A DNA stretch of 36,644 nt from an uncultured Bacteroidales bacterium (GCA_937926515.1 CALAZZ010000210.1:1-36644); one strand, 5' to 3'. Numbered from the stretch's first letter, positions 9,919 through 18,679 are shown. Made by a program: numbers and translations. Notes: generated from the sequence alone by a model not told the origin.

Positions 9919-9936
9919 GTACATTTGATAATGTAC
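9919..9936. promoter_or_regulatory. Perfect inverted repeat upstream of the second tonB (candidate operator)
   Basis: GTACATT (9919-9925), a 4-base TGAT loop, AATGTAC (9930-9936). The arms match perfectly over 7 bp, and the left arm overlaps a TACATTTG -7-like sequence at 9920-9927. It has no T run, so it is not a terminator. Overlap with a possible promoter fits a repressor site, but a hairpin in the leader RNA is equally possible. It ends about 128 bases before the gene start. Confidence 0.35.
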
Positions 9937-10064
9937 CTGTAGAGGTTGACATCAGCGACATGCTTATTCATCTGATGCTGTAGTGAGCAGGGTAGTAAAC
10001 AGGTTCGTTTCATTGAGAACATTAGATAATAAGAAAGTTAATTTAATGAATGAAAGGACAAACC

Positions 10065-10736
10065 ATGGAACCAAAAAAATCTCCCAAAGCAAACCTTGAA
10101 AACAAGCGTCTGATTTTCACTCAAATCGGATTAATAGTCGCATTGGCACTCATATTTTTTGCTTTTGAGTATAAAAGTTACGAATCCAGAAGCATAAACT
10201 TGCCACCGGTTGAGCCAGGATTATTTGATGATGACCTTATTCCTATTACCACACAACCCAAGCAAATGCTCCCTCCGCCTCAGCAGGTTGTTAGTTTGCA
10301 ACCGATAGATGATGATCTTATTGCTGACGAGCCTGTATTTATTGATGTTTTGGTGAGCCCGGATGAGCCTGTAGAGGATTATATTCCACCCCGGTTGATC
10401 GAGCCTGATATCGTGGATGATACACCTGTAGCCATCCCCGAGCAAATGCCTGAGTTTCCAGGAGGCACATCGGCAATGCTGACCTATTTAGCAAAAGCAA
10501 TTAAATATCCGCAGTTGGCTCGCGAGCTGGGTATTCAGGGAAGGGTTTTCGTAAGTTTCGTTATCGAGAGGGATGGGTCTGTGAGTGAAGTATCTGTTTT
10601 GAGAGGTATTGGTGGGGGCTGCGATGAGGAAGCCATTCGTGTGGTTGAGACCATGCCCAGGTGGGAGCCCGGAAGACAAGGAGGTAAAACTGTACGTGTT
10701 TCATTCAATTTGCCGGTACATTTCAGGTTGCGCTAG
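10065..10736 (+). CDS. tonB: TonB-family energy transducer, tandem paralogue
   Basis: Same role as the preceding TonB gene: coupling inner-membrane proton-motive force to outer-membrane receptors. The ATG at 10065 is preferred over an in-frame ATG at 10050 because it gives MEPKKSPKANLENKR, which aligns with the first residues of the paralogue, and both genes share the context AACCATGGAA. From that start the protein has 223 residues: a membrane anchor at about 17-34, a spacer without the nine-proline run but with scattered Pro and Asp/Glu clusters (about 48-128), and a C-terminal TonB domain (about 130-223) with EFPGG, YPQLAR, GRVFVSFVIERDGSV and GGGCDEEAIRVV. An AAAGGA sequence lies a few bases before 10065. 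Its stop is only two bases from the end of the convergent uvrC. Confidence 0.92.
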   Translation: MEPKKSPKANLENKRLIFTQIGLIVALALIFFAFEYKSYESRSINLPPVEPGLFDDDLIPITTQPKQMLPPPQQVVSLQPIDDDLIADEPVFIDVLVSPDEPVEDYIPPRLIEPDIVDDTPVAIPEQMPEFPGGTSAMLTYLAKAIKYPQLARELGIQGRVFVSFVIERDGSVSEVSVLRGIGGGCDEEAIRVVETMPRWEPGRQGGKTVRVSFNLPVHFRLR

Positions 10737-10738
10737 TT

Positions 10739-12547
10739 TCAGTGTTTCGGATTGAAATGATCAAACACCAGCTTCGCTTTTGCACTGCCAATAATTGATG
10801 CCAATTCGGCTTCGCTGGTCTCACTGATTCGTTTCACACTTTTCAATTTCCACAACAGTTTTTGCGCTGTACTATATCCTACTCCTTCAATATCAGTTAA
10901 TACCGATTTGATCACGCCTTTTTCAAATTTTTTACGGTGGTGTGTAATACCAAAACGATGGGCCTCATCGCGTAAATGTTGAATCAGCTTTAAGGATTCG
11001 GAGCGCTTATCAATGTATAAGGGAAGGCTGTCACCGGGAAAGTAAATTTCTTCCAGTCGCTTTGCGATGCCAATCACTGCAATGGTTCCACGTAACCCTA
11101 GTTTATCAAGGCTTTTTGTAGCTGCGCTTAATTGTCCTTTTCCTCCATCAATAATAATGAGCTGAGGTAAGGGCATCTCTTCTTTTAATAAACGCTCATA
11201 TCTACGTCTGATGATCTCTGCCATAGAGCTGTAGTCATCGGGGCCATCCACTGTCTTGATATTAAAATGACGATATGCTGCCTTATTCGGTTTGGCATTT
11301 TTAAACTGTACCATTGCTGCTACAGCATAATCGCCCTGAAAGTTAGAGTTGTCAAAACATTCAATGACCACCGGCATTTCAGGCAGATGCAAGTCTTTTT
11401 GTAATTGGTTAAGTATGCGTTTCTGATGCCTTTCAGGATCTACCAGGCTGCGTTTCTTTTCTGATTCCAGTTTGAATTGGCGGGCATTACGTTCAGATAG
11501 CTGTAACAAATGTTTTTTGTCACCTCGTTTAGGTATGGTATACTTCACCTGTTCAATTTCAAATCCTGGATTAAAGGGAAGAATGATCTCATTGGAACTG
11601 CTTCCCAGTCGCTGTCTGAGATCAGCTATTGCAAGCAGTAACAAGTCACCGGATGACTCGTTCAGTTTTTTGCGCAGCTCTACCGAGTGTGACTGAACAA
11701 TAGCACCTTGAACCACTTTCAGGTAATTTATAAAAGCCGATGCTGCATCATCCACAATCGAGAATACATCCACATCATTAATATGTGGATTTACGATGGT
11801 TGACTTACTGCGATATCTTTCAAGCAACTCTATTTTTTCCTTTACCATATGGGCTTTTTCAAACTCCATATGTGAAGCATAATCCATCATAAGTTCTTTA
11901 AGCTGCTTGACCACCATGTGAATATTCCCCTTGATAACTTCTCTGATCTCTTTGATCATCAGCATATAATCATGCTCAGACTGCAATCCTTCGCATGGAC
12001 CTTTACAGTTGCCAATATGGTATTCCAGGCAGAGCTTAAATTTTTTTTGATCAATGTTTTTCTCAGTTAGCCTGAGCTTACAAGAACGCACCGGGTAGAT
12101 CTGCCGGATAAGTTCGAGTAGTGTATTCATCATGCGGACTGATGCGTATGGCCCGAAATATTCAGAACCATTTTGTACAACATTACGTGTGGAAAAAATT
12201 CTGGGAAAAGGTTCGTTACTTATGCAAATCCACGGAAAGCTTTTATCATCTTTTAATAGGACATTGTATCTGGGTTGAAATTTTTTGATCAGGTTGTTTT
12301 CCAGCAGAAGGGCATCCGATTCAGTTTCCACCACTATGAATTTGATATCTGCGATACGCCGTACAAGAACTTTGAGTTTGCCGGTATGGGTTTTAGAAAA
12401 ATAACTTCTAACTCTTTTACGCAGATCTTTAGCCTTACCCACATAAATTACTTTGCCATTTTCATCCAGATATTGATATACTCCCGCGCTACCTGGTATG
12501 GATGCAATTAGTGGTTCTAATTTTGACTTGTGTTTGCTGCTGATCAT
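10739..12547 (-). CDS. uvrC: UvrABC system protein C (excinuclease subunit)
   Basis: UvrC makes the 3' and 5' incisions around bulky DNA lesions after UvrA-UvrB recognition. The 602-residue protein carries the full domain order: GIY-YIG nuclease (about 18-95, with GVYQYLD and VIYVGKAKDLRKR), a cysteine cluster (C156, C173, C181, C185) matching the four ligands of the UvrC iron-sulfur cluster, a UVR motif that binds UvrB (about 215-245), the RNase H-like second nuclease (about 390-540, with ECFDNSN, D399, IIIDGGKGQ at 465-472 and RDEAHRF) and a C-terminal helix-hairpin-helix (about 550-600). It starts 53 bases after thiL on the same strand and is probably the last gene of a TPR lipoprotein-thiL-uvrC transcript. 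No terminator is visible in the two-base gap to the convergent tonB. Confidence 0.97.
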   Translation of the reverse strand: MISSKHKSKLEPLIASIPGSAGVYQYLDENGKVIYVGKAKDLRKRVRSYFSKTHTGKLKVLVRRIADIKFIVVETESDALLLENNLIKKFQPRYNVLLKDDKSFPWICISNEPFPRIFSTRNVVQNGSEYFGPYASVRMMNTLLELIRQIYPVRSCKLRLTEKNIDQKKFKLCLEYHIGNCKGPCEGLQSEHDYMLMIKEIREVIKGNIHMVVKQLKELMMDYASHMEFEKAHMVKEKIELLERYRSKSTIVNPHINDVDVFSIVDDAASAFINYLKVVQGAIVQSHSVELRKKLNESSGDLLLLAIADLRQRLGSSSNEIILPFNPGFEIEQVKYTIPKRGDKKHLLQLSERNARQFKLESEKKRSLVDPERHQKRILNQLQKDLHLPEMPVVIECFDNSNFQGDYAVAAMVQFKNAKPNKAAYRHFNIKTVDGPDDYSSMAEIIRRRYERLLKEEMPLPQLIIIDGGKGQLSAATKSLDKLGLRGTIAVIGIAKRLEEIYFPGDSLPLYIDKRSESLKLIQHLRDEAHRFGITHHRKKFEKGVIKSVLTDIEGVGYSTAQKLLWKLKSVKRISETSEAELASIIGSAKAKLVFDHFNPKH

Positions 12548-12600
12548 CCTGATGAATGGTTGCTTATCAAAGATCTACTTTACAATCGCTATGGTACTAA

Positions 12601-13641
12601 TCAACTTCGCAAAGCGTCCCATCCTTGTGCTGTTAATGTAATCAATTGATCGTCATTGGTTACCATTACCGCTTCATCCGCATTATGTGTCATGTGTCCG
12701 ATTATGGTAATGTTTTTTAGCTGGCTTATTTTTTCGAAGTCACTCTGTTTGGCTGTAAAAAGCAGCTCATAATCCTCGCCACCATTTAAGGCTGCAACTG
12801 CCGGCACTATTTTAAATATTTCGGTAACCTTGTGTGTTTCAGGATGGATTGGTAGTTTTTCTTCATAAATTCTGCATCCCAAGCCGGATGATTTACATAA
12901 ATGTAAAATTTCCGAGGCCAGGCCGTCCGAAATATCAATCATTGAAGTGGGCATAACTCCTGCTTCCCGGAGTTGGTTTGTGATATCAGCTCTTGCTTCT
13001 GGTTTAAGTTGCCGGCTCAGCACATAATCAAAGCCATGCAGATCAGGCTGCATTTCCGGATTAGCTTTAAAAACAGCTTTCTCGCGCTCAAGCAAAAGCA
13101 AGCCCATATAGGCTGCTCCAAGATCTCCACTTACGCACAACAGATCGTTGTCAGCAGCTCCGGACCTGTAACAAATTTGATTCTCATCAGCCTGTCCAAT
13201 TACCGTGATTGAAATAAACATACCGGTATTGCTCGAAGTGGTATCACCACCAACCAAGTCAACACCATATTTATTACATGCCAGGTTAATTCCTTCGTAA
13301 ATTTCTTCAACAGCTTCAAGAGAAAACCTACTGGATAGTGCAAGACCTACCAAAAGCTGTTTTGGACTGCCATTCATGGCATATATGTCAGAGAAATTTA
13401 CCACAGCAGCTTTGTAACCTAAATGCTTAAGAGGAGTGTACATCATATCAAAATGAACACCCTCAACAAGCAAGTCGGTTGAGACGAGTGTTTTAAAGTG
13501 TTGATTGTTAATTACGGCAGCGTCATCTCCAACTCCTTTTTCTGAGGATGAATTGATGAGTTTAATTGACTTGGTGAGGTGCTCAATCAGGCCAAACTCA
13601 CCCAATTGGCTAATGGCCGTAATCTCTGTTTTTTCTGTCAT
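12601..13641 (-). CDS. thiL: Thiamine-monophosphate kinase
   Basis: ThiL phosphorylates thiamine monophosphate with ATP to give thiamine pyrophosphate, the last step of cofactor synthesis, in the cytosol. Family motifs in order: LGEFGLIEHL near the N-terminus, GVGDDAAV (nucleotide and Mg binding), TDLLVEGVHFD, NFSDIYAMNG, GGDTTSS, DISDGLASE and GGEDYELLF. The ATG at 13641 gives a 346-residue protein starting MTEKTEITAISQLGEFG, the usual distance from the start to the LGEFGLI motif. An in-frame ATG at 13677 would add 12 unconserved residues and lie 3 bases from the upstream stop codon. No other thiamine gene is nearby. It is transcribed between a TPR lipoprotein and uvrC. Confidence 0.94.
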   Translation of the reverse strand: MTEKTEITAISQLGEFGLIEHLTKSIKLINSSSEKGVGDDAAVINNQHFKTLVSTDLLVEGVHFDMMYTPLKHLGYKAAVVNFSDIYAMNGSPKQLLVGLALSSRFSLEAVEEIYEGINLACNKYGVDLVGGDTTSSNTGMFISITVIGQADENQICYRSGAADNDLLCVSGDLGAAYMGLLLLEREKAVFKANPEMQPDLHGFDYVLSRQLKPEARADITNQLREAGVMPTSMIDISDGLASEILHLCKSSGLGCRIYEEKLPIHPETHKVTEIFKIVPAVAALNGGEDYELLFTAKQSDFEKISQLKNITIIGHMTHNADEAVMVTNDDQLITLTAQGWDALRS

Positions 13642-13680
13642 ATCTCCAGAATGCTTTGAAATTTTAATATTGTTCAACAG

Positions 13681-14571
13681 CTATTTCATCTTGTTACGAT
13701 AAAAGGAAGCTTTTTCCTCGTCCTGGAAGCGTGCGTATATGTTATGCAGGTATATCGCATAGCGCCGGTCAGGTTTAAGTGAATATAGTTTTTCGTACAG
13801 GTCTCGTGCTTTCCTGTAATCCTTACCGGCAATTTCATAACCCTCTAGCAGTATGGCATATTGACGTCTTGTTTTATTCTGTTCGTATGCTTCCAATTCC
13901 TTAGCATACCGTTTCTCGGCCCGATCATAGAATTTAGCTGCTTCCCATTCGAGTGCTTTTAGATTGTCAGGATCTTTATTCAATAATTTGTTTGCCACCT
14001 GCTCACAAATTGATGTGTTCTCGAGTTGTTTATTGGCATCAAAGTATAACTCAAGCAAAGGGATATCATCTTTGTCATCAATATTTTCCCATTGCCTGAT
14101 AGCCTTTTCCCACTGTGAAGTTACAGCATAAATTTCAAAAAGTCTACTTTGATTGGACTTGGCCAGGCTATCATCAGGGTATGTTGCTATATAATCTTCA
14201 ATAGTCATCATTTCACGTGAAATATTGTTCTCCGCCTGATAATGCGCGATTAGGCTTTGAAATGTTTTACTGCTGGCCGTGCCATAGTGAATGGATTGAC
14301 TAAAGTATTCTAATGCGAGGTTCATGTCATTCATCCCAAGTGCAGCATGGCCTGCCTTATCATAATAGGGATTATTCTCCTGCTGATGATTGGCATTCCA
14401 TTTCTGGATCAGGTTTTCATAATGTTTTAAGGCTTGCTGAAACTGTCCGGAATCATATGCAGAATCTGCTTCTTGTTGCAGACCTGTAATTGAGACTGTG
14501 CTGGCGCAACTATCAAAAAGAAGAGTGATTGCTATTAAAACAATTGCAAATATGCTATATTTTCCATTCAT
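13681..14571 (-). CDS. TPR-repeat lipoprotein of unknown function
   Basis: A 296-residue protein with a lipoprotein signal peptide: hydrophobic core at about 6-18 and lipobox LFDSC with the lipidated Cys at 22. The rest is a run of helical pairs of the tetratricopeptide type, with recurring patterns such as AYDSGQFQQALKHYENL (about 39-55), AALGMNDMNLALEYFSQSI and YRKARDLYEKLYSLKPD. TPR lipoproteins usually act as periplasmic or outer-membrane scaffolds, and no enzyme motif is visible. I cannot assign a partner. It is the first gene of a tight minus-strand group: thiL begins 39 bases later from its preferred start. A -7 element lies only four bases before the ATG. Confidence 0.85.
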   Translation of the reverse strand: MNGKYSIFAIVLIAITLLFDSCASTVSITGLQQEADSAYDSGQFQQALKHYENLIQKWNANHQQENNPYYDKAGHAALGMNDMNLALEYFSQSIHYGTASSKTFQSLIAHYQAENNISREMMTIEDYIATYPDDSLAKSNQSRLFEIYAVTSQWEKAIRQWENIDDKDDIPLLELYFDANKQLENTSICEQVANKLLNKDPDNLKALEWEAAKFYDRAEKRYAKELEAYEQNKTRRQYAILLEGYEIAGKDYRKARDLYEKLYSLKPDRRYAIYLHNIYARFQDEEKASFYRNKMK

Positions 14572-14575
14572 GCTG

Positions 14576-14583
14576 CAAAGTTA
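14576..14583 (-). promoter_or_regulatory. -7 element immediately before the TPR lipoprotein start
   Basis: On the minus strand TAACTTTG (complement of 14576-14583) fits TAnnTTTG and is followed by CAGC and then ATG. With the usual -7 geometry, transcription would begin at or very near the start codon, which predicts a leaderless or nearly leaderless mRNA. No TTG is found at the expected upstream distance. Confidence 0.35.
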
Positions 14584-14758
14584 GTAACAATACTTATATG
14601 GCTATTGGGGCATTAGGGCCAATGGTGCAATTCGAGCCTCCTGATTCAACCTATTTTATTTTGTCATACCGGGACCAAACGGTTGTTGTATGCCTGAAGA
14701 ATCAGTGTTTCAGTCATGACATATCTGAAACAATCCACTCCAATCAAATTCAAACCGC

Positions 14759-14766
14759 TATTTTTG
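14759..14766 (+). promoter_or_regulatory. Possible -7 element for the ABC-F gene
   Basis: TATTTTTG fits the TAnnTTTG consensus and ends 48 bases before the ATG. A second match, TAATTTTG, lies at 14799-14806, eight bases before the ATG. Neither has a TTG at the expected spacing, so I cannot choose between them. The remainder of the 243-base divergent gap shows nothing else. Confidence 0.3.
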
Positions 14767-14814
14767 CAAACGCTTAACAAGCTATATTGATCCTTAATTA
14801 ATTTTGTTTACAAA

Positions 14815-16770
14815 ATGGTTTCAGTCCAAAACCTTAGCATGCATTTTACCGGTGATGATTTATTCACCAAGATCAATTTTCTTATTCGTGAAAAAGATCG
14901 TATTGGGCTGGTAGGACGAAATGGAGCCGGCAAAACGACCTTATTGCGTCTGATCTGTGGCTTTGAGCAACCACATAAGGGTGATGTAATTGTGCCTGAA
15001 GATGTTACTATTGGATATTTGCCGCAAGAAAAAGTACTTGACAGTACCATTACGGTGATGCAGGAAGCCATGACTGCATTTGATGATATTCAACAGCTTG
15101 AAAACCAGATTTCGAAAGTCACAAATGAAATATCTGAACGCACGGACTATGAGTCTGCTGATTATACAAAGCTAATTGAACGACTCAGTTTACTCAATGA
15201 GCGTCTGGCAATAATGGGCTCAACCACTATGGAAGGTGAAGCCGAAAGGGTTTTGATCGGTCTTGGATTTGAACGTTCAGATCTGGGAAGACCAATGCAG
15301 GAGTTTAGCAACGGATGGCAGATGCGGGTTGAACTTGCGAAACTGTTACTCAAACGCCCTTCCCTTTTATTGCTTGATGAGCCAACTAACCACTTGGACA
15401 TAGAGTCAATACAATGGCTTGAAGGTTTTCTGCAGAATTATTACGGGGCTATTATGATGGTATCTCATGACAGAGCTCTGCTCGACAATCTTACTAAACG
15501 CACCATCGAAATTAGTCAGGGTCGCATTTATGACTATAAAGGTTCCTATTCTGACTATATCAAGATGCGTGAAACCCGCATTGAGACACAACAGGCAGCC
15601 TATGATAATCAACAAAGAGAAGTGCGTGAAATTGAGCGCTTTATTGAGCGTTTCAGGTATAAGAACACCAAAGCCAAACAAGTGCAATCACGCATTAAGT
15701 TGCTTGAAAAGATGGATGAGATAGTGGTTGACGAGATGGAGAAATCAGCCATTCATTTCAGGTTTCCATCTGCACCTCATTCGGGTAAGATTACTGTTGA
15801 AATGCACCAACTTTCCAAAAGCTATGATTCGTTAAAGGTGTTGAGCAAAATTGATTTGGTTGTGCTTCGTGGCGACCGTATTGCTTTTGTTGGTAGAAAT
15901 GGTGAGGGCAAGTCAACACTTTCGAAAATAATTGCAGGAGTACTCGATTATAATGGTGATTTGAAACTCGGACATCAGGTTAGTGTTGGGTATTATGCAC
16001 AAAACCAACACGAAATGCTTGATGGCGAGAAAACAGTATTTGAAACACTTGATGAGATCGCTGTCGGTGATATCCGGACAAGGATAAAGTCCTTGCTAGG
16101 TTCGTTCTTGTTTAGTGGTGAGGCCATAGACAAAAAGGTGAAGGTGCTTTCAGGCGGTGAAAAATCAAGACTTTCACTTGCCCGATTGCTATTAAATCCG
16201 ACCAATCTGCTGGTCCTTGATGAGCCTACCAATCATTTGGATATGCAATCCAAGGATATATTAAAAAACGCACTTTTACAATATGATGGTACGCTCATTA
16301 TTGTTTCGCACGACAGGGATTTTCTACAGGGATTGACAAATAAAGTTTATGAGTTCAGAAAGCCTCGCATCCGTGAGTATATAGGAGATATCTATGATTT
16401 TCTGGAAGCACGCAGGATTGAAAAACTGGATGAACTTGAAAAGCGTAAAATTGACACGTCAAAGATAAATTCAGATTCTACTTCAATTAACAAGTTGAAT
16501 TACGAGCAGCGCAAACTTATTGACAAAGATTTGCGAAAACTTGAGAAAGAAATTGATATCCTGGAATCAGCAATAGCTGATCTGGAAGCAAAGATAGCTG
16601 AAGCAGATACGATATTGGCTGATCCCTCGAAATTTAAGGTTACCGCAAATGAAAAATGGTACAGTGATTACGCTGCGATGAAAAAATCGTTGTCAGAACG
16701 CATGGGTGAATGGGAATCAAAGCACGTACAAGTTGAAAGGATCAGGAAAATGCATGAAAAATTTCAATGA
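14815..16770 (+). CDS. ABC-F family ATPase (ribosome-associated type)
   Basis: ABC-F proteins have two ABC ATPase domains and no membrane part; characterised members act on the ribosome in translation or antibiotic protection. The 651-residue protein has a first domain with Walker A GRNGAGKTT (34-42), signature FSNGW (164-168) and Walker B LLLLDEP with E189. A linker rich in charged helices follows (about 240-315). The second domain has GRNGEGKST (360-368), LSGGEKSR (445-452) and LLVLDEP with E470. Both Walker B sequences run on into TNHLD. A C-terminal coiled coil (about 535-651) is rich in Glu, Lys and Leu, as in Uup/YdiF-type members. There is no sign that it is a dedicated resistance gene; a housekeeping role is more likely. 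Its last seven bases overlap the end of the convergent polyprenyl synthetase gene. Confidence 0.94.
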   Translation: MVSVQNLSMHFTGDDLFTKINFLIREKDRIGLVGRNGAGKTTLLRLICGFEQPHKGDVIVPEDVTIGYLPQEKVLDSTITVMQEAMTAFDDIQQLENQISKVTNEISERTDYESADYTKLIERLSLLNERLAIMGSTTMEGEAERVLIGLGFERSDLGRPMQEFSNGWQMRVELAKLLLKRPSLLLLDEPTNHLDIESIQWLEGFLQNYYGAIMMVSHDRALLDNLTKRTIEISQGRIYDYKGSYSDYIKMRETRIETQQAAYDNQQREVREIERFIERFRYKNTKAKQVQSRIKLLEKMDEIVVDEMEKSAIHFRFPSAPHSGKITVEMHQLSKSYDSLKVLSKIDLVVLRGDRIAFVGRNGEGKSTLSKIIAGVLDYNGDLKLGHQVSVGYYAQNQHEMLDGEKTVFETLDEIAVGDIRTRIKSLLGSFLFSGEAIDKKVKVLSGGEKSRLSLARLLLNPTNLLVLDEPTNHLDMQSKDILKNALLQYDGTLIIVSHDRDFLQGLTNKVYEFRKPRIREYIGDIYDFLEARRIEKLDELEKRKIDTSKINSDSTSINKLNYEQRKLIDKDLRKLEKEIDILESAIADLEAKIAEADTILADPSKFKVTANEKWYSDYAAMKKSLSERMGEWESKHVQVERIRKMHEKFQ

Positions 16771-17738
16771 TTCCGATGGAAAAGTGTTTCTGCAAATGAC
16801 CTCAAATTGTGTTTACGTTCATCAACAATGCCCAATTCGTCAAGATCATTTATAGCTTTACTATAATAGGCTTGCATAATCTTTTGAACCTGATCTTTTA
16901 TATTCAACTCATCAAAAATTTTTATTACAGCATTCACCTTATTGGCAGAGCTATCAGTATGATTTTTATAGAGCCGGGTTAATTCATTGTATTGATGATC
17001 ATTTGCCAATTCAAGGGCTTTCAGGTATAAATATGTTTTTTTATTTGAATTAATGTCACCGCCACTTTTCTTTCCAAAATTATCCTGTTCGCCATATACG
17101 TCCAGCAAATCATCTTTGAGTTGGAAAGCAATACCCAGGTTGATCCCGAATTGATATATATTTCTAATTTCATTTTCTGAGGCACCTCCAATTATGGCTC
17201 CAATCTCAAGAGCTGCACCAAGCAATACAGCAGTTTTGAGCCTTATCATATCGAGATAGTCTGTGATAGTTACTTGATCCGTTTGTTCAAAATTCATATC
17301 AAGTTGTTGGCCTTCACATACCTCAACTGCTGCTTTACTGAATACTTGCAAGATGGATTGTACATACTCAGGTTTTGTTTGTATAGCATATTGGTAAGCC
17401 AAGGCAAACATGGTATCGCCTGAGAGTATGGCAATATTAGCATTCCACTTTTTGTAAACGGTTTCCATACCTCTACGTAGAGGTGCATCATCCATAATAT
17501 CATCATGCACAAGCGTGAAATTGTGAAACACTTCCACTGCCAATGCAGGATGAAGGGCGTCCTTAATATTTCCATTAAATAGCTCGCAGGCTAATAATGT
17601 GAGAACGGGACGCATACGTTTACCACCTTGCCTCATCGTATAAGCTATGGGCTCATAGAGTTCTGCGGGACATTTGTCAAAGTCCTGTTCTTTTATCAGA
17701 TTCTCAATTTGCTGCCTGAGTTCATGTATTTGCTGCAT
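16764..17738 (-). CDS. Polyprenyl diphosphate synthase (trans-isoprenyl synthetase family)
   Basis: This enzyme condenses isopentenyl diphosphate with allylic diphosphates to make linear prenyl diphosphates for quinones or other lipids. The 324-residue protein has GGKRMRP (38-44, pyrophosphate binding), the first Asp-rich motif DDIMD (79-83) followed by LRRG, and the second Asp-rich motif DDLLD (209-213). The first motif lacks the two-residue insertion seen in typical bacterial farnesyl diphosphate synthases. Phe74 is the fifth residue before it, a position known to limit chain length. This suggests a geranylgeranyl-like or medium-chain product, but product length is inferred, not shown. It begins 33 bases after rfbA on the same strand and is probably the last gene of a three-gene operon. 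Confidence 0.93.
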   Translation of the reverse strand: MQQIHELRQQIENLIKEQDFDKCPAELYEPIAYTMRQGGKRMRPVLTLLACELFNGNIKDALHPALAVEVFHNFTLVHDDIMDDAPLRRGMETVYKKWNANIAILSGDTMFALAYQYAIQTKPEYVQSILQVFSKAAVEVCEGQQLDMNFEQTDQVTITDYLDMIRLKTAVLLGAALEIGAIIGGASENEIRNIYQFGINLGIAFQLKDDLLDVYGEQDNFGKKSGGDINSNKKTYLYLKALELANDHQYNELTRLYKNHTDSSANKVNAVIKIFDELNIKDQVQKIMQAYYSKAINDLDELGIVDERKHNLRSFAETLFHRNH

Positions 17739-17771
17739 GATGATTTAAAATGAAAATGTTACAGATATAAG

Positions 17772-18638
17772 TTATCTACGTTGAATAAGATTGATCAGGT
17801 AATTGCCATAACCACTTTTGAGTAAAGGTTCTGCAAGTTTTTGCAACTGATCAGCATTGATAAAACCTTTGTTAAATGCCACCTCCTCAATACAACCGAT
17901 CTTAAGCCCTTGCCTGTTCTCAATGACTTCAACGAACTGTGAAGCCTGAAGCAATGATGAAAAAGTGCCGGTATCAAGCCATGCCGAACCTCGCCCAAGA
18001 ATACCTACTTTTAATTTACCTTGTGCAAGATAGTGCTTGTTTACATCTGTGATCTCATATTCACCACGAGCACTGGGTTTGATATTGGCAGCAACCTCAA
18101 CAACAGAATTATCATAAAAGTAAAGACCCGGTACTGCATAATTCGATTTAGGCTCGGTAGGTTTTTCTTCAATTGAAATGGCATTCATTTGACTGTCAAA
18201 TTCTACTACACCATACCTTTCAGGGTCTACAACATGGTAAGCGAAGACCACCCCTCCATGAGGATCATTATTATCCATTAGCAGTTTTTGTAATCCGCTG
18301 CCGTAAAAAATATTATCACCCAATATCAAGGCAACCTTTTCATTTCCAATAAATTCCTTTCCTATCACAAAAGCCTGTGCCAGTCCGTAGGGGATGGCCT
18401 GCTCAGCATAGGAGAAAGAACAACCTAATTGTTGACCATCACCCAATAAATGTTCGAAATTCGGTAAGTCCTGTGGTGTTGAAATAATTAAAATATCTCT
18501 TATGCCAGCCATCATGAGGACCGATAAAGGGTAATAAATCATTGGTTTATCATAAACTGGCATCAGTTGTTTGCTGACCGCTAATGTAAGGGGATGCAGG
18601 CGCGTACCTGCACCGCCCGCTAATATTATTCCTTTCAT
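17772..18638 (-). CDS. rfbA: Glucose-1-phosphate thymidylyltransferase
   Basis: RfbA/RmlA makes dTDP-glucose from dTTP and glucose-1-phosphate, the first step toward dTDP-rhamnose and other deoxysugars for surface polysaccharides. The 288-residue length is typical. The nucleotide-binding motif GGAGTRLHPLT is at 8-18, KPMIYYPLSVLM at 31-42, AEQAIPYGLAQAF around 78-90, the metal-binding LGDNIFYG around 106-113 with D108, and the WLDTGTF motif in the C-terminal third. The usual partners rfbB, rfbC and rfbD are absent here, which is unusual because they are often clustered. It lies between an RND-type transporter (41 bases upstream) and the polyprenyl synthetase gene. Confidence 0.95.
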   Translation of the reverse strand: MKGIILAGGAGTRLHPLTLAVSKQLMPVYDKPMIYYPLSVLMMAGIRDILIISTPQDLPNFEHLLGDGQQLGCSFSYAEQAIPYGLAQAFVIGKEFIGNEKVALILGDNIFYGSGLQKLLMDNNDPHGGVVFAYHVVDPERYGVVEFDSQMNAISIEEKPTEPKSNYAVPGLYFYDNSVVEVAANIKPSARGEYEITDVNKHYLAQGKLKVGILGRGSAWLDTGTFSSLLQASQFVEVIENRQGLKIGCIEEVAFNKGFINADQLQKLAEPLLKSGYGNYLINLIQRR

Positions 18639-18679
18639 AGTGTTTATTTTAATATACAGTTAGCATTCTTAAGAAGTGT

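Larger units (their letters stand above)
9699..10064. other. 366-base intergenic region between the two tonB genes
   Basis: This stretch holds the terminator of the first tonB gene (9723-9750), then about 300 bases without a credible gene. It contains a perfect inverted repeat (9919-9936), a TAnnTTTG match inside it (TACATTTG at 9920-9927), and a weaker inverted repeat CATCAG/CTGATG at 9950-9955 and 9972-9977. The long leader suggests that the second tonB has its own regulated transcript. I see no RNA gene or mobile element. Confidence 0.5.

Noticed and set aside
9908..9925. Six-codon open frame behind a GGGAGG sequence upstream of the second tonB, considered as a leader peptide
   Set aside because: Too short to support; Shine-Dalgarno matches are poor predictors in Bacteroidota, and there is no run of a regulatory amino acid.
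14529..14777. 82-residue open frame in the gap before the ABC-F gene
   Set aside because: It begins inside the oppositely oriented TPR lipoprotein gene, has no domain or signal, and contains the promoter region of the ABC-F gene.
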